A DNA stretch of 64,000 nucleotides from Clusia tigrina (lineage: Eukaryota; Arthropoda; Insecta; Diptera; Clusiidae). Shown here one piece after another: positions 1 to 10,434 of the stretch. The first letter of the stretch is position 1. Each line of letters begins with the position of its first letter. The position numbers and the translations under genes were made by a program. The notes below the pieces were generated by a model. The model was not told the origin of the DNA, did not search any database, and saw only the letters and a program-made list of their open reading frames with translations. The DNA lies in contig OV050030.1 in NCBI GenBank assembly GCA_920105625.2, positions 88,087,152 to 88,151,151 on the forward strand, given 5' to 3'.

Positions 1-12
1 CAAGTAGGATAA

Positions 13-81
13 CAATTGAAAACTTAAGAGAAAGTTTTTCATTTACATTCAAAAGACTTATGTGCGATTAAATATAAATTG
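13..81 (+). pseudogene. trnV: Mitochondrial tRNA-Val copy (numt)
   Basis: Acceptor-like ends CAATTGA and TAAATTG, a D-arm AACTT/AAGTT and an anticodon loop containing TAC fit insect mitochondrial tRNA-Val. The position next to rrnL is the normal mitochondrial order. The anticodon stem has one C-C mismatch. It is a nuclear copy and is unlikely to be expressed as a mitochondrial tRNA. A second copy lies at 28594-28662 on the other strand. Confidence 0.75.
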
Positions 82-528
82 ATTAGATTTTATTTATTTA
101 ATTTTTTATTTGAAAATTTTTTTTATTTAAAAATTTTATAAATTATTGTTTTAGTAATTTTTAATGATAAATAATTTTTATTATAGTTAATTATGTATTG
201 TATAAGAACATTTAAATATTTAGAAAAATTTTTATATTAAAAGAAAATATATTTTATTGTACCTTGTGTATCAGGGTATAAAAATATAAATTATATATTT
301 TTCTCGAAAAATTTAAATAAAAAATATAAATTATATATTTTTCTCGATTTTAAAAGAGTTAATAAATTATTAAAGTTTATGTAATAAGTTAATTTTTAAT
401 AATTTATTTGATATGAAATATTAGTCGTTTTAAAAGATATCTAGTTATTTAAGAAATAAATTTAATTTAGAAATATAAAATTTAATTTATTAATTTATTA
501 ATTTAATGATTTATTATTTGAATATTTT
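82..528 (+). pseudogene. rrnL: Mitochondrial 16S rRNA (rrnL) fragment, inverted numt copy
   Basis: Very AT-rich sequence matching the reverse complement of 28179-28593, which continues the rrnL copy begun at 23277. It ends exactly at the LINE target site ATGGGATAAGATG (529-541). It is about 30 bases longer than its partner because of a local tandem duplication at 281-346. Confidence 0.8.
281..346 (+). repeat. Tandem duplication private to the left rrnL copy
   Basis: A 26-base unit at 281-306 is repeated at 321-346 (period 40). The partner arm near 28365-28400 has one unit only, so the duplication arose after the two arms separated. Confidence 0.75.
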
Positions 529-541
529 ATGGGATAAGATG

Positions 542-1430
542 ATGATACGGGGCTAAGCTCAGGCTACCGTGGGGGTCACAGGTGGCGGATAGTGAACGGC
601 CTACCAGAGTAGGTTATCTGCGAATAACCAATAAGTAGTCCCCGACCAAGAGCAGCGAGGAGAGTGCGACTGAAAAGGTCTGCAAACTCTGAGAAACGCA
701 TGTGACAAAACGAATAGGCACCGCCTAAAGAAGTGTTCCCCATCCATTCACAGATGGCATCGTGGGAGAAACAAGTAAATGGAAACTGACGCGGTATGCT
801 CCTAGCAAAACAATTTGAAAACATATATGAACTGTCTGCCTTGGGCTGGTAGCTGCAGTATTCCGTTACCTCAGTCCACCAGAGTGATATCGGGTGGAAA
901 TGGCTTTCGGGCTAATGCTGTAGCTGCCTCCGTCCCGTTAAAACCGTGGCGGGTTTTCATGTACGTTCGACGTTGCGTCACCATTAAGTTGGCGGTACAG
1001 GCTCAGTTGAGCATCAATCCTGACTAACGCTTATCCTGGCTCTGAGTACAAGTTCTCATGAAGACTTGTGCCAACCCTCGATGGAACTCCCTGCTTGCAT
1101 ATACAATGTAGTGTATTACACCGAAGATTAATGAAACTCGTTTTTGCTAAGATTGAGTTCATTTTATGACTACTTTAATATCTTCAATTGCTTATGGCTA
1201 TTCTCTTACATTTCTTAATACTAGTATAGGGTTACCATGTTAATGGTGTAAGTAGACATGCCATATTGGCTAAATACCTAACAGACAACCACATGGATAT
1301 TTTCAAAGCGACTGTACAACAAACAGAGATAACGGCTTGAAGCGGGGACCCATATAAAATGAACACACCTCAAACAAAGCAACAAATACAACCTAAACCT
1401 CAAATACAGCAGAAAGTAACTCCAAGCGAT
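542..1430 (+). mobile_element. 5' end of R1-like LINE (5' UTR and ORF1 start), truncated
   Basis: Same sequence as the 5' end of the LINE at 23919-28165, here on the plus strand. It holds the roughly 800-base 5' UTR and the first 70 bases of ORF1 (ATG at 1361, MNTPQTKQ...). It then breaks into unrelated sequence after 1430. Nothing downstream of ORF1 codon 23 is present, so it is a dead fragment. Confidence 0.85.
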
Positions 1431-2317
<887 letters not shown>

Positions 2318-2555
2318 TTCTAGTTCAAGTGCTAGAAGGTCAGTTTTAAATTAACTTCAATTTTATTTCGTTGTGAACTTTCAGTTCAAATACTGAAAAT
2401 TCAAAACCTCAAAATTCAGATTAAAATCTTGAATTATAATTTAATCATCGTGAATTCCAAGTTCAAGTACTGGAAATTCAAAACACAAATTCAAAACAAA
2501 ATTTTGAATTAACATTTTGGAGACCCCGACGTGATATTTCAGTTGAAGTGCTGAA
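2318..2555 (+). repeat. Four degenerate hairpin modules across LTR end and primer site
   Basis: Four similar modules occur at 2318-2337, 2379-2398, 2455-2475 and 2537-2555. Each is an imperfect palindrome around a TTCAA(G/A)T-like loop, for example TTTCAGT-TCAAAT-ACTGAAA in the second. Each is preceded by a CGT(nG)TGA-like motif. Spacing is 61-82 bases. Stem sequences differ between copies in a paired way, so pairing seems kept while sequence drifts. Confidence 0.6.
2518..2535 (+). promoter_or_regulatory. Primer-binding site, tRNA-Trp-like
   Basis: TGGAGACCCCGACGTGAT follows the putative LTR end …AACA by three bases. From memory of eukaryotic tRNA-Trp, the reverse complement of its 3' end differs at one of these 18 positions. 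This would prime minus-strand DNA synthesis. Confidence 0.6.
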
Positions 2556-3437
2556 GTATTATCATCCGGCTGACCACGAATATTTCACATCCGGATACTA
2601 CGACCAAATCAGCAAGTTAGTCGATACTTATCAAAGCCGATTTCTCCAGGAAGCCACCCGTCTCCAGGCAAACGAGGAATGTGGGATTATACCAGGTGAA
2701 AAGGCGGCTGCACCATCGGTGCAGCAAACCTACCGGCCATACTTGAACCCACCAAGCATCAAATTGAAAATATACCCAAATCAGCTTCTTATGTAGCGCA
2801 AAGGACATCGTTCATGAGGGAACCTTCTAGAACCTCTTTCCAACACGGCATACTGAGGAAGATGACTGCTCGCATAGCAGCGTTGAGACGAGCACTCGAA
2901 AATCTGGAAGCAGTCCAAGAATACCAGCCATTGGAATTTTATAAATTAAAAATAAACAGTATCAGTCATCTTTGGACCCAAATAGAATTGGTGTACGACG
3001 AGTTTTAGGAAAAGTCGGAACATCCGGCATCAGAAGGCTTTGAGCAAGCAGAGTAGGATCAATTAGATGAAATGGTACAACACCAGTTACTTGATCTCTC
3101 TATAAGAGCAGATCAATGCCAAGGTACCAGAGTCAGTGTTTCAGCCGCGAGAGAAGAGCAAACATTTCGAAGTTCAGTTTACCCTACCAAAGGTAACCAT
3201 TCCACAGTTCAACGGCTGTTACTTGAAATGGCAACAATTCTTCGATCTGTTTTCCCAAATGATCGAGAAGCAGCCATTAGCAGCGGTGTAAAAAATGTGG
3301 TACCTAAAGACCACTTCTCCCTGACGGAAGACAACTATGTTGCCGCTTAGACGCTATTGCAAGAGCAGAACAACAACAGAAGGGTAATAGTAGCTACGCT
3401 AATCGAACAACTAATAAATCAGCCATAAGGGACAGCA
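2548..3437 (+). pseudogene. BEL/Pao gag, N-terminal part, broken
   Basis: Three short frames carry gag-like sequence: 2548-2796, 2814-3008 (helical, Arg/Leu/Glu-rich) and 3072-3350. In the alternative frame around 3190-3290 there is the conserved BEL gag region with a WQQFFDLF-like segment. Stops and frameshifts separate the pieces, so no capsid protein can be made from this copy. Confidence 0.7.
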
Positions 3438-3458
3438 ACTGCCTCGACAACTAAGAAT

Positions 3459-4895
3459 TTGCACGACACAGCACGTGAATGCATCTTGGCTCTGGACAAT
3501 TTAGGGGTTGATACGGGAGCATGGGATCCGATTATTCTTCATCTGCTAATAAAGAAATTAGATCGATACACACACATGAGGTTTGAACAATCCTTAGCAA
3601 ATCCAAAGGAATTACAAGGGGTGGATAACTTCCTGCTGTTCTTGGAAGGACAATTCCATTCAATGGAAGCCATCGGCCTTAAGGATAAAGCTGCAATGAC
3701 ACAACCACCCAACAGAGTTGTATCCTCCATTACAACGTCGACCAAGAGCAATAGCTGCAAATTATTTGACAATGGTAGTCATCCATTGTATTACTGCAAG
3801 AAATTTCTACAGCTGTCAATTACAGAACGCCAGTTGTGGGATAAAAAGCAACGATTATGTTCCAATTGTTTTAAGAACGATCGCAATTCAAACAATTGCA
3901 AGTCGAGATGTTGCAGCAAATGTGGCAAAAAACACAATACGTTGCTACATTTTGGAAATGAAAAACAACTAGTTCCAAAAATGCCGTCATCAGAAGCAAG
4001 GCAATCAGCCAGTCAAGCATTAAATCTCATTCCAAATGCAACAGTTTCATCAGCATCAGCAAGCAACGTGTCAATTCAAGGATACGCACTACTGGCAAAA
4101 GCAAGGATAAGAATAATTGCAGCCTATGGCAGCTCAGGGGAATTTAGATCAATTTTGGATTCCGGTTCTCAAGTTATAATCGTCTCAGAACGTCTCATGA
4201 AGAGATTATCCATATCTCAAACTAAAGCTTCCTTGTGCATTGAGGGAATTGTCGATGTGCAAAAGACGGTCACTCAAAGGATTAATGTCAAGATGCAATC
4301 CACTAGTGGCAGTTTCACAACTAATTTGGAATCATTTGTACTTCAAAACATCATTTCCGCTCAACCAAGTAATCAATTTGATACTTCAAATAAGAAAATC
4401 CCGGTACAATTGGCAAATCCGAAATTTTGCAAGCAAGGCAAAATTGACGTCTTGCTGGGTGCCGAATTTTACCTGAGTCTCTTGGCACCTGGTCATATAA
4501 ATATGATGAATAATGGCCAGATTCTCCAGAACACCTCACTTGGTTGGATTGTGAGTGGAAAATTTGGTGCGTCTGAACCATCGGCGGAATCATTCACATG
4601 TGCAGTGTTCGGGATGAAAACAGACACAGATAGCAGGAATGGTCCACTGGTCGAGGCAATTGAAAAATTATGGAAAATGGAGGAGGTGGAAACAATTGGA
4701 AAGAGCATGTCAACAGCAGAACAACAATGCGAAACACACTTTGCCCAAAATAGGCGCAAAAATGATCTGGGACGCTTCATCGTAAAGTTTACATTTCTCG
4801 AAAATCCAACAGTTTTTGGAGAATCAAGACTCTTGGCACATAATCGATTCCTTCGTCTCGAACAGCGACTTCAGAGAAACGTAGAGTTGCGATAA
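3459..4895 (+). CDS. BEL/Pao gag C-terminus, zinc knuckles and aspartic protease
   Basis: An open frame of 478 aa. Residues about 1-85 are the C-terminal gag domain. About 100-168 holds cysteine/histidine knuckles (CSNCFKN..., CCSKCGKKHNTLLH). The retropepsin-like protease has LDSGSQ at about residue 234 as its catalytic motif and a later LLGAEFY segment. The start is arbitrary because the true frame enters from upstream. It is the longest intact part of the element; the RT continues in the region after the stop but is broken. Confidence 0.8.
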   Translation: MHDTARECILALDNLGVDTGAWDPIILHLLIKKLDRYTHMRFEQSLANPKELQGVDNFLLFLEGQFHSMEAIGLKDKAAMTQPPNRVVSSITTSTKSNSCKLFDNGSHPLYYCKKFLQLSITERQLWDKKQRLCSNCFKNDRNSNNCKSRCCSKCGKKHNTLLHFGNEKQLVPKMPSSEARQSASQALNLIPNATVSSASASNVSIQGYALLAKARIRIIAAYGSSGEFRSILDSGSQVIIVSERLMKRLSISQTKASLCIEGIVDVQKTVTQRINVKMQSTSGSFTTNLESFVLQNIISAQPSNQFDTSNKKIPVQLANPKFCKQGKIDVLLGAEFYLSLLAPGHINMMNNGQILQNTSLGWIVSGKFGASEPSAESFTCAVFGMKTDTDSRNGPLVEAIEKLWKMEEVETIGKSMSTAEQQCETHFAQNRRKNDLGRFIVKFTFLENPTVFGESRLLAHNRFLRLEQRLQRNVELR

Positions 4896-5625
4896 AAATA
4901 TGTGGAGTTTATGAGAGAATACGAAAGAATGGGACATATGAAGAAGGTGAAGCTTGATTCATTGCTGTCTCGTAACTACCTCCTTCCTCATCATTCTGTT
5001 CTCAAATCCGATAGCACAACAACCAACAATTGCGAGTAGTGTTCGACGCATCCGCCAAAACACCGACCGGTATACATAAAATCGTTCAATGAATATCCAT
5101 TGAACGATTTTATGTATACCGGGCCCACAGTTCAAAGTGAACTTTTTTCAATACTGCTAAGCTTTCGATTGCCACGCTTTGTGTTATCGACCGATATCGA
5201 AAATATGTATCTGCAGATCATAATACATCCAGAAGATCGACGTTATCAAGTCATCGTATGGAGAGAGAATCCAACAGCAAACATTGGGTACTATCAACTA
5301 AACACCGTTACATATGGAACACGGGCAGCACCGTACCTAGCGACCAAATGACTGCAACAAATCGCTAACGACAACATGATTAGTCATCCTTTGGGAGCAA
5401 AAATGTTACATAATAATTTTTATATAGATAATGGACTTGGGGGATCAGAGAGTCTGGCTACAGCCATAGAAATGCAACGACAGCTGATAAAAATGCTAAG
5501 CACACATGGGTTTAATTTGCGAAAATGGTGTGCAAATCATCCCCAACTACTAACAAATATTCCACATATTCAGATCAACGCTGGATCCAGTGCGGGTAAT
5601 CACTAAACGAACGGTCAGTTCCGAT
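4896..5625 (+). pseudogene. BEL/Pao reverse transcriptase, fragmented
   Basis: The frame 5100-5351 shows STDIENMYLQIIIHPEDR (motif A region) and YGTRAAPYLATK (motif B region). The frame 5376-5606 shows FYIDNGLGG, where BEL RTs usually have FYVDD, so the second catalytic aspartate is replaced by asparagine. It is followed by a GFNLRKW segment typical of BEL. A stop at 5349 and the palindromic insertion at 5067-5122 break the frame. Confidence 0.8.
5067..5122. repeat. Perfect 25-bp inverted repeat with 6-base loop
   Basis: Arms 5067-5091 and 5098-5122 are exact reverse complements with AATATC between them. It sits inside the BEL RT. The right arm encodes the expected RT residues and the left arm interrupts the frame, so the left arm looks like a templated inverted copy of the right. 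Confidence 0.95.
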
Positions 5626-5699
5626 CTAGCACGACTGTTTGATCCACTAGGACTACTGGCACCGGTGATCGTCAAGGCAAAATTATTCAAACGGCATCT

Positions 5700-6017
5700 A
5701 TGGCAAATTTGCGATTAGAAGCTGCTGCACTGCCATTCGATGCTAAACACCAAATGTTGTTACCCTACAACGACCCGCTTGCCAAGTTACTCTTCATTAA
5801 AGTGCATGAGAAGAATAAGCACTTGCTGGGAACCTTAAGGCAACGATTTTGGGCAATAAAGGTTAAAAAAACAGCTCGATCAACTGTTCAGCATTGTATC
5901 CGATGCAATAAAACTCGCCCTCAATTGGCGCAACAAATGATGGGACACCTGCGAGCTACAAGAGTGACACCAGCTGGACCATTAATTAACACTGGAGTTG
6001 ACTATGCTGGACATTAG
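5700..6017 (+). pseudogene. BEL/Pao integrase N-terminal fragment
   Basis: 105 aa with the zinc-binding HH-CC pattern: H at KVHEKNKHLLG and the cysteine pair in HCIRCNKTRP. It also has the linker typical of BEL integrase, ending at GVDYAGH, the start of the catalytic core. The core is missing because the element stops here. Confidence 0.75.
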
Positions 6018-6152
6018 GTTTCGGAGTGAACAATATGTTCATAAACATATACATATAAATATACAAATACATATGCAAGTGCATATACTCGTACATATAT
6101 ATATACACATGCGCATATATATATATAATGGATCATATCGTATATATATATA
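6018..6152. repeat. ATAC/TA simple repeats at mariner 5' side
   Basis: ATACATAT-type repeats. An 18-base segment ending TAATGGATCA occurs twice (about 6117-6134 and 6141-6159) around the mariner 5' junction. No mariner 5' terminal inverted repeat is seen. Confidence 0.7.
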
Positions 6153-6722
6153 ATGGATCAAAGAAACTGTATTCAGTTTTGTGTAAAAAATGAAATTAAA
6201 TGCGCAAGGACATTTGAAATGGTGACTGTGGCCTTTGGCGAGTCTACTATGAGCAGAACACAAGTTCAATTGTGGTATAACCGGTTTAAGGAAGGCCGAG
6301 AAGATGTCAATGACGATGCTCGTCCTGTTCGCCCGAGCACGTCAACAACCGATGGAAACATTGACGCAGTGAAGAAAATGATTTTGGATAATCGTCGAAT
6401 CACTATCAGAGAGGTTGCTGATGATGTTGACATATCGTTCGGCTCATGCCAAGCAATTTTTACGGATGTTTTAGGCATGAAACGTGCGGCAGCGAAGATT
6501 GTTCCAAAATTGCTAAATTTTGAGCAAAAACAACGTCGCATGGACATCGCTCAGGAGCTGTTTTTGGCCAAAAACAAAACCGTTATCATGCCTCAACCAC
6601 CGTATTCACCGGACTTGGCCCCCGCTGACTTTTTCCTCTTTCCAAAACTGAAGACACCGATGAAAGTAAAGCGTTTTGCTACGATTGAGGAGATAAAAGA
6701 AAAATCGAAACAGGAGCTGTAG
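6153..6722 (+). pseudogene. Mariner transposase with catalytic core deleted
   Basis: 189 aa. Residues 1-115 hold the N-terminal helix-turn-helix DNA-binding part (WYNRFKEGREDV..., ITIREVADDVDIS). After RMDIAQEL at about 138 it jumps to FLAKNKTVIMPQPPYSPDLAPADFFLFP, the block around the third catalytic aspartate. The two earlier catalytic aspartates are missing. A stop after KSKQEL cuts off the C-terminus, which continues out of frame to about 6778. Confidence 0.9.
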
Positions 6723-6896
6723 GCGATACCAAAAAAGCGTTTCAGAAGTGTTACGAGGATTGAAAAAAATGCTGGCATAAGTGTATTATATCTGTGGGGA
6801 ATTGCTTTAAAGGGGACAAGATAGTTGTTGATGAATAAATAAATACTTTATTTTTTGATCACACAATAACGGTTCTTTTTTGATCACACCTCGTAT
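6153..6896 (+). mobile_element. Internally deleted mariner element
   Basis: A transposase frame is followed by a 3' end carrying …GATCACACCTCGTA (to 6896), a typical mariner terminal inverted repeat. The 5' inverted repeat is absent. It is about half the usual 1.3 kb, so the loss is in the middle and at the 5' end. It is non-autonomous and dead. Confidence 0.85.
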
Positions 6897-7557
<661 letters not shown>

Positions 7558-7561
7558 TATA

Positions 7562-7864
7562 AGTTAACGTATAATACATTGTATTTGTCCACACACGAGC
7601 ATACAACGCAGACATTGTGTCAGCACCAACATTCCAGCGGGATCCTATTGCACTTGGGAACGGGTAAAGGTATTTAGCAACGTTCCCACACTCATCACTC
7701 GGCGCGTGGACTACGTCAGCAGTTTATGTCTTTAGTTAAGTTAGTTAAGATCATTATTGTTTGTAAACTTCAGTCCGGTTTTGTTCATAAATAAAGTAAG
7801 ACGTGTTGCTAATCCAACACGCAACCTTTTTTAAAAATTAAATTAAATTAATATTTTGTTAATT
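7562..7864 (+). repeat. Gypsy 5' LTR
   Basis: Matches 14882-15180 with small differences, including an extra TGTAT near 7579. It contains the promoter and transcript ends of the element; AATAAA at about 7789 is the likely polyadenylation signal. Confidence 0.95.
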
Positions 7865-7881
7865 GGCGCCCGAGCAGGGAC
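7864..7881 (+). promoter_or_regulatory. Primer-binding site of the gypsy element
   Basis: TGGCGCCCGAGCAGGGAC abuts the LTR, sharing its last T. It resembles tRNA-Lys-type primer sites, as used by gypsy. The tRNA assignment is from memory. Confidence 0.75.
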
Positions 7882-8271
7882 CTCTTTTGTATCCTTGCAC
7901 ACATTTGCCTGAGACGATAGGCAAGTAAGGACGAAGAGGTTTAACCCAGAAAAAGGTCCAACAATTCCGGCTCACCGTTTAGAGTGAGAAAAGGACGCGC
8001 CCTAGTAGTCAACGCAAACGGGAGGTGATCACGGGATCATCAGCAGTCTCACTGTAGTGTTTAAGAACTTTAAAAAATAAGGAAATTGTGAAGTAAATGC
8101 TTAAATTGTTTGTGAAAATAAATTATAGAATCCTAAGAATATAAAACTGTGACTTTATTAAAGAAAAAATAATAATCTAAGAAAGTGAGGAAATTTATTT
8201 AAAAGAAAGAAATTATTATTAAAAGGAAAAGAATTAAATATTATTTAGAAAAAAAGAAGATTAAAAATAAG

Positions 8272-8510
8272 TTATAAGTGTGAAGAAATTAAAAGAAATT
8301 ATCATTGAAAGAAAGAATTATTAAATGAAAAGGAAAATTAAAAATAAATTATAAGTGTGAAGAAATTAAAAGAAATTATCATTGAAAGAAAGAATTATTA
8401 AATGAAAAGGAAAATTAAACATAAATAAGTGCGAAGAAATTAAAAGAAATTATCATTGAAAAAAAAAGAATTAGTAAATAAAAAATAAAATTAAATTGAT
8501 AAATGTGAAG
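8272..8510 (+). repeat. A-rich tandem repeats (about 77-bp unit) in gypsy leader
   Basis: Units start at 8272 and 8349 (period 77), with a more diverged unit from about 8426. All share TAAGTG(T/C)GAAGAAATTAAAAG. The leader upstream has shorter related blocks. In Drosophila gypsy the same leader position holds the tandem insulator sites; whether this array has such a role is unknown. Confidence 0.85.
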
Positions 8511-8653
8511 AAATATTAAGAAATTATTATTAAAAAGGAAAAGAACAGAAATTGGAAAAAAGTTGTTAAAAAAAGAATAGTGAAATTGTAATTTTCGAAA
8601 GAAAAAATTCATACGAAGCAAACATCATCAACGGCATCAGTGGAAAAAGAGTC

Positions 8654-8673
8654 ATGGTGATTGTAAGGTGAGT
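8654..8673 (+). promoter_or_regulatory. Leader ATG and splice donor for env mRNA (predicted)
   Basis: A leader ATG at 8654 is followed after 14 bases by AAG|GTGAGT with GT at 8668-8669, a near-consensus 5' splice site. In errantiviruses env is made from a spliced mRNA whose first exon lies upstream of gag. Reading from this ATG and joining to the acceptor at 13340 keeps the env frame open. Confidence 0.65.
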
Positions 8674-8801
8674 GGCAGATTGCAAGATTACATATTGATT
8701 GCTATTTTATATTTATTCGCGAAACAAAACGTTCCTTAGTCCATCCTATTCCTTTCCTTTTTTTGTGAAAAAGTTCCGAAAAAATATTGTTAAAAGAGAG
8801 T

Positions 8802-10157
8802 ATGCCAGTTGACAGTATCGAAGAGATTACGGACAGACTAAGTAGAACCCTCACAATGAGCCAACCACAGAGGCCTAGCACTAGTTCCAGTGGACTCTCT
8901 CAAGCTCAAAAGGAGGAAGTTAGAACTATAGTGTTGGATTACTTCAAACAGGACACCCCTGATGAAGGAGGGGATCAACCTATAGGAGCAATTCGTATCG
9001 AAGAATTGGACAAAATTCCCGATATTGTTAGATCACTAAGAGAATTTTCGGGAATTGCGGGCGAATTCGGTTCATGGCGGAAATCGGTAGAAAGGGTACT
9101 GGAGCTTTTCGAAAGCATTAAAGGTACTAGAAGATATTTTGCCATTCTCCATACAATACGGACAAAAATTACTGGGGAAGCAGACACTGCTCTTGATTCA
9201 TACAGAACACCTCTAGACTGGGTCAAGATAAGAAAGTGTCTAATGATGCATTACTCCGATAGGAGAGATATTGGTACACTTGAATATCAGATGACAACCA
9301 TGTGTCAAGGACACAAAACCATAACAGAATTCTATCAAGCGGTGTACCAACACCTATCACTAATATTGGACAAGATAACTTGTCTTGAACTGGACACAGG
9401 TAGCCTTTCTTCAATGACAAACGCTTATAGAGAAAAAGCACTTGATACCTTCGTGCGTGGGCTGAAAGGCGATTTGCCAAGACTATTAAGCGTCAAGGAA
9501 CCCACATCTTTGCCACAGGCATTACACATCTGTTTAAAGTTGGACAATATGACTTATCGGATGCATCATGCTCACGGGCAGATACCTAAGCCAAACACGC
9601 AGGGATACAAACCAAATCCTCAGGTATTCACCAGAAATATTTTTTATCCTGAACTCGCTCATGGGGGAGCTCCAACCAGACCACAATTGCCACCACGATT
9701 CATACCAAGGCCAAGGAATGGGCCGAATATTCAGTATCAACCCCGTCAACAAAATTACCAGTTCACTAACATGAATCAAAGACCTCAAGGATATCCGCGA
9801 AATTATCAACAATATCCTACAAATCCGGAACCGATGGAAATTGATCGGTCCATCCAATCTAGGCAGATAAATTATGCCAACAGACCGCCGGTCAATAATG
9901 GTTATAAGAGGCCTTATGAAGGTACGTTCCAAGGACCAATCAACAAGGCTCAACGAAACTTTCATTTAAGAACAGAGGGTAATTGCAACAGAGGAGGCAG
10001 CGAAGTGGATAATCCAAAAATTGACAAAGAAATTGAAGCACTCGAAGGAGCTGTAGGAGGTGTACCGGATATAAATGAATACATGGATGTGGCCAATAAT
10101 GAATATATTAATGAACTAGCACACTATTCAGGAGAGGACGTAAAAACCTCGGACTAG
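8802..10157 (+). CDS. gag: Gypsy errantivirus Gag
   Basis: An intact frame of about 451 aa from the first ATG; a second ATG at 8856 is also possible. Residues about 70-260 form the capsid-like helical domain (FSGIAGEFGSWRKSVERVL..., TEFYQAVYQHLSLI). The C-terminal third is rich in Pro, Gln, Asn and Arg without a CCHC knuckle, as usual for errantivirus Gag. It would form the particle core. Protease follows in the -1 frame, consistent with gag-pol frameshifting. Confidence 0.9.
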   Translation: MPVDSIEEITDRLSRTLTMSQPQRPSTSSSGLSQAQKEEVRTIVLDYFKQDTPDEGGDQPIGAIRIEELDKIPDIVRSLREFSGIAGEFGSWRKSVERVLELFESIKGTRRYFAILHTIRTKITGEADTALDSYRTPLDWVKIRKCLMMHYSDRRDIGTLEYQMTTMCQGHKTITEFYQAVYQHLSLILDKITCLELDTGSLSSMTNAYREKALDTFVRGLKGDLPRLLSVKEPTSLPQALHICLKLDNMTYRMHHAHGQIPKPNTQGYKPNPQVFTRNIFYPELAHGGAPTRPQLPPRFIPRPRNGPNIQYQPRQQNYQFTNMNQRPQGYPRNYQQYPTNPEPMEIDRSIQSRQINYANRPPVNNGYKRPYEGTFQGPINKAQRNFHLRTEGNCNRGGSEVDNPKIDKEIEALEGAVGGVPDINEYMDVANNEYINELAHYSGEDVKTSD

Positions 10158-10192
10158 TGGTCTAGTGGAAGATTTTTCTACTGAAGATCTCA

Positions 10193-10434
10193 ATGCGGAT
10201 CTTAATTTTTTGGTTAAACAGTTCCTCGTTACCATACTTTAAGATAAGAACGGGGAACGGAAAAATACTGAAATTCCTTCTGGACACTTGTAGCAATAAG
10301 AATTATATTAAGTCTGATCTGGCAAATAATCCTCAAAAAAATTGCGACTACTTCTGCGCTAAATTACACACCACACCTTACTAAGGATATTTGGTGATTC
10401 TATTGAACCTATTAAATATTTCCTTCTACCTGGA
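10193..10434 (+). pseudogene. pol: Gypsy protease domain, broken
   Basis: The frame shows KFLLDTCSNKNYIKSDL, the retropepsin active-site region. The usual D-(T/S)-G is DTC here, so the glycine is lost. A stop at 10382 and a frame change separate it from the RT frame that opens at 10435. Confidence 0.75.

Larger units (their letters stand above)
8..1430 (+). repeat. Left arm of a 1.4-kb inverted repeat (numt plus LINE 5' end)
   Basis: This stretch reappears in reverse complement at 27277-28671 with only scattered mismatches visible by eye. It starts at the trnV/rrnS boundary of the mitochondrial copy, runs through trnV and part of rrnL, crosses the LINE insertion junction, and ends 70 bases into the LINE ORF1. 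The arms lie about 25.8 kb apart. Because it includes the junction between numt and LINE, it must have been copied after that LINE inserted, or be an assembly effect. Confidence 0.9.

Noticed and set aside
576..824. Open frames of 70-82 aa at 576-1027 and 27662-28131
   Set aside because: They lie in the LINE 5' UTR, are mirrored in both arms of the inverted repeat and show no domain.
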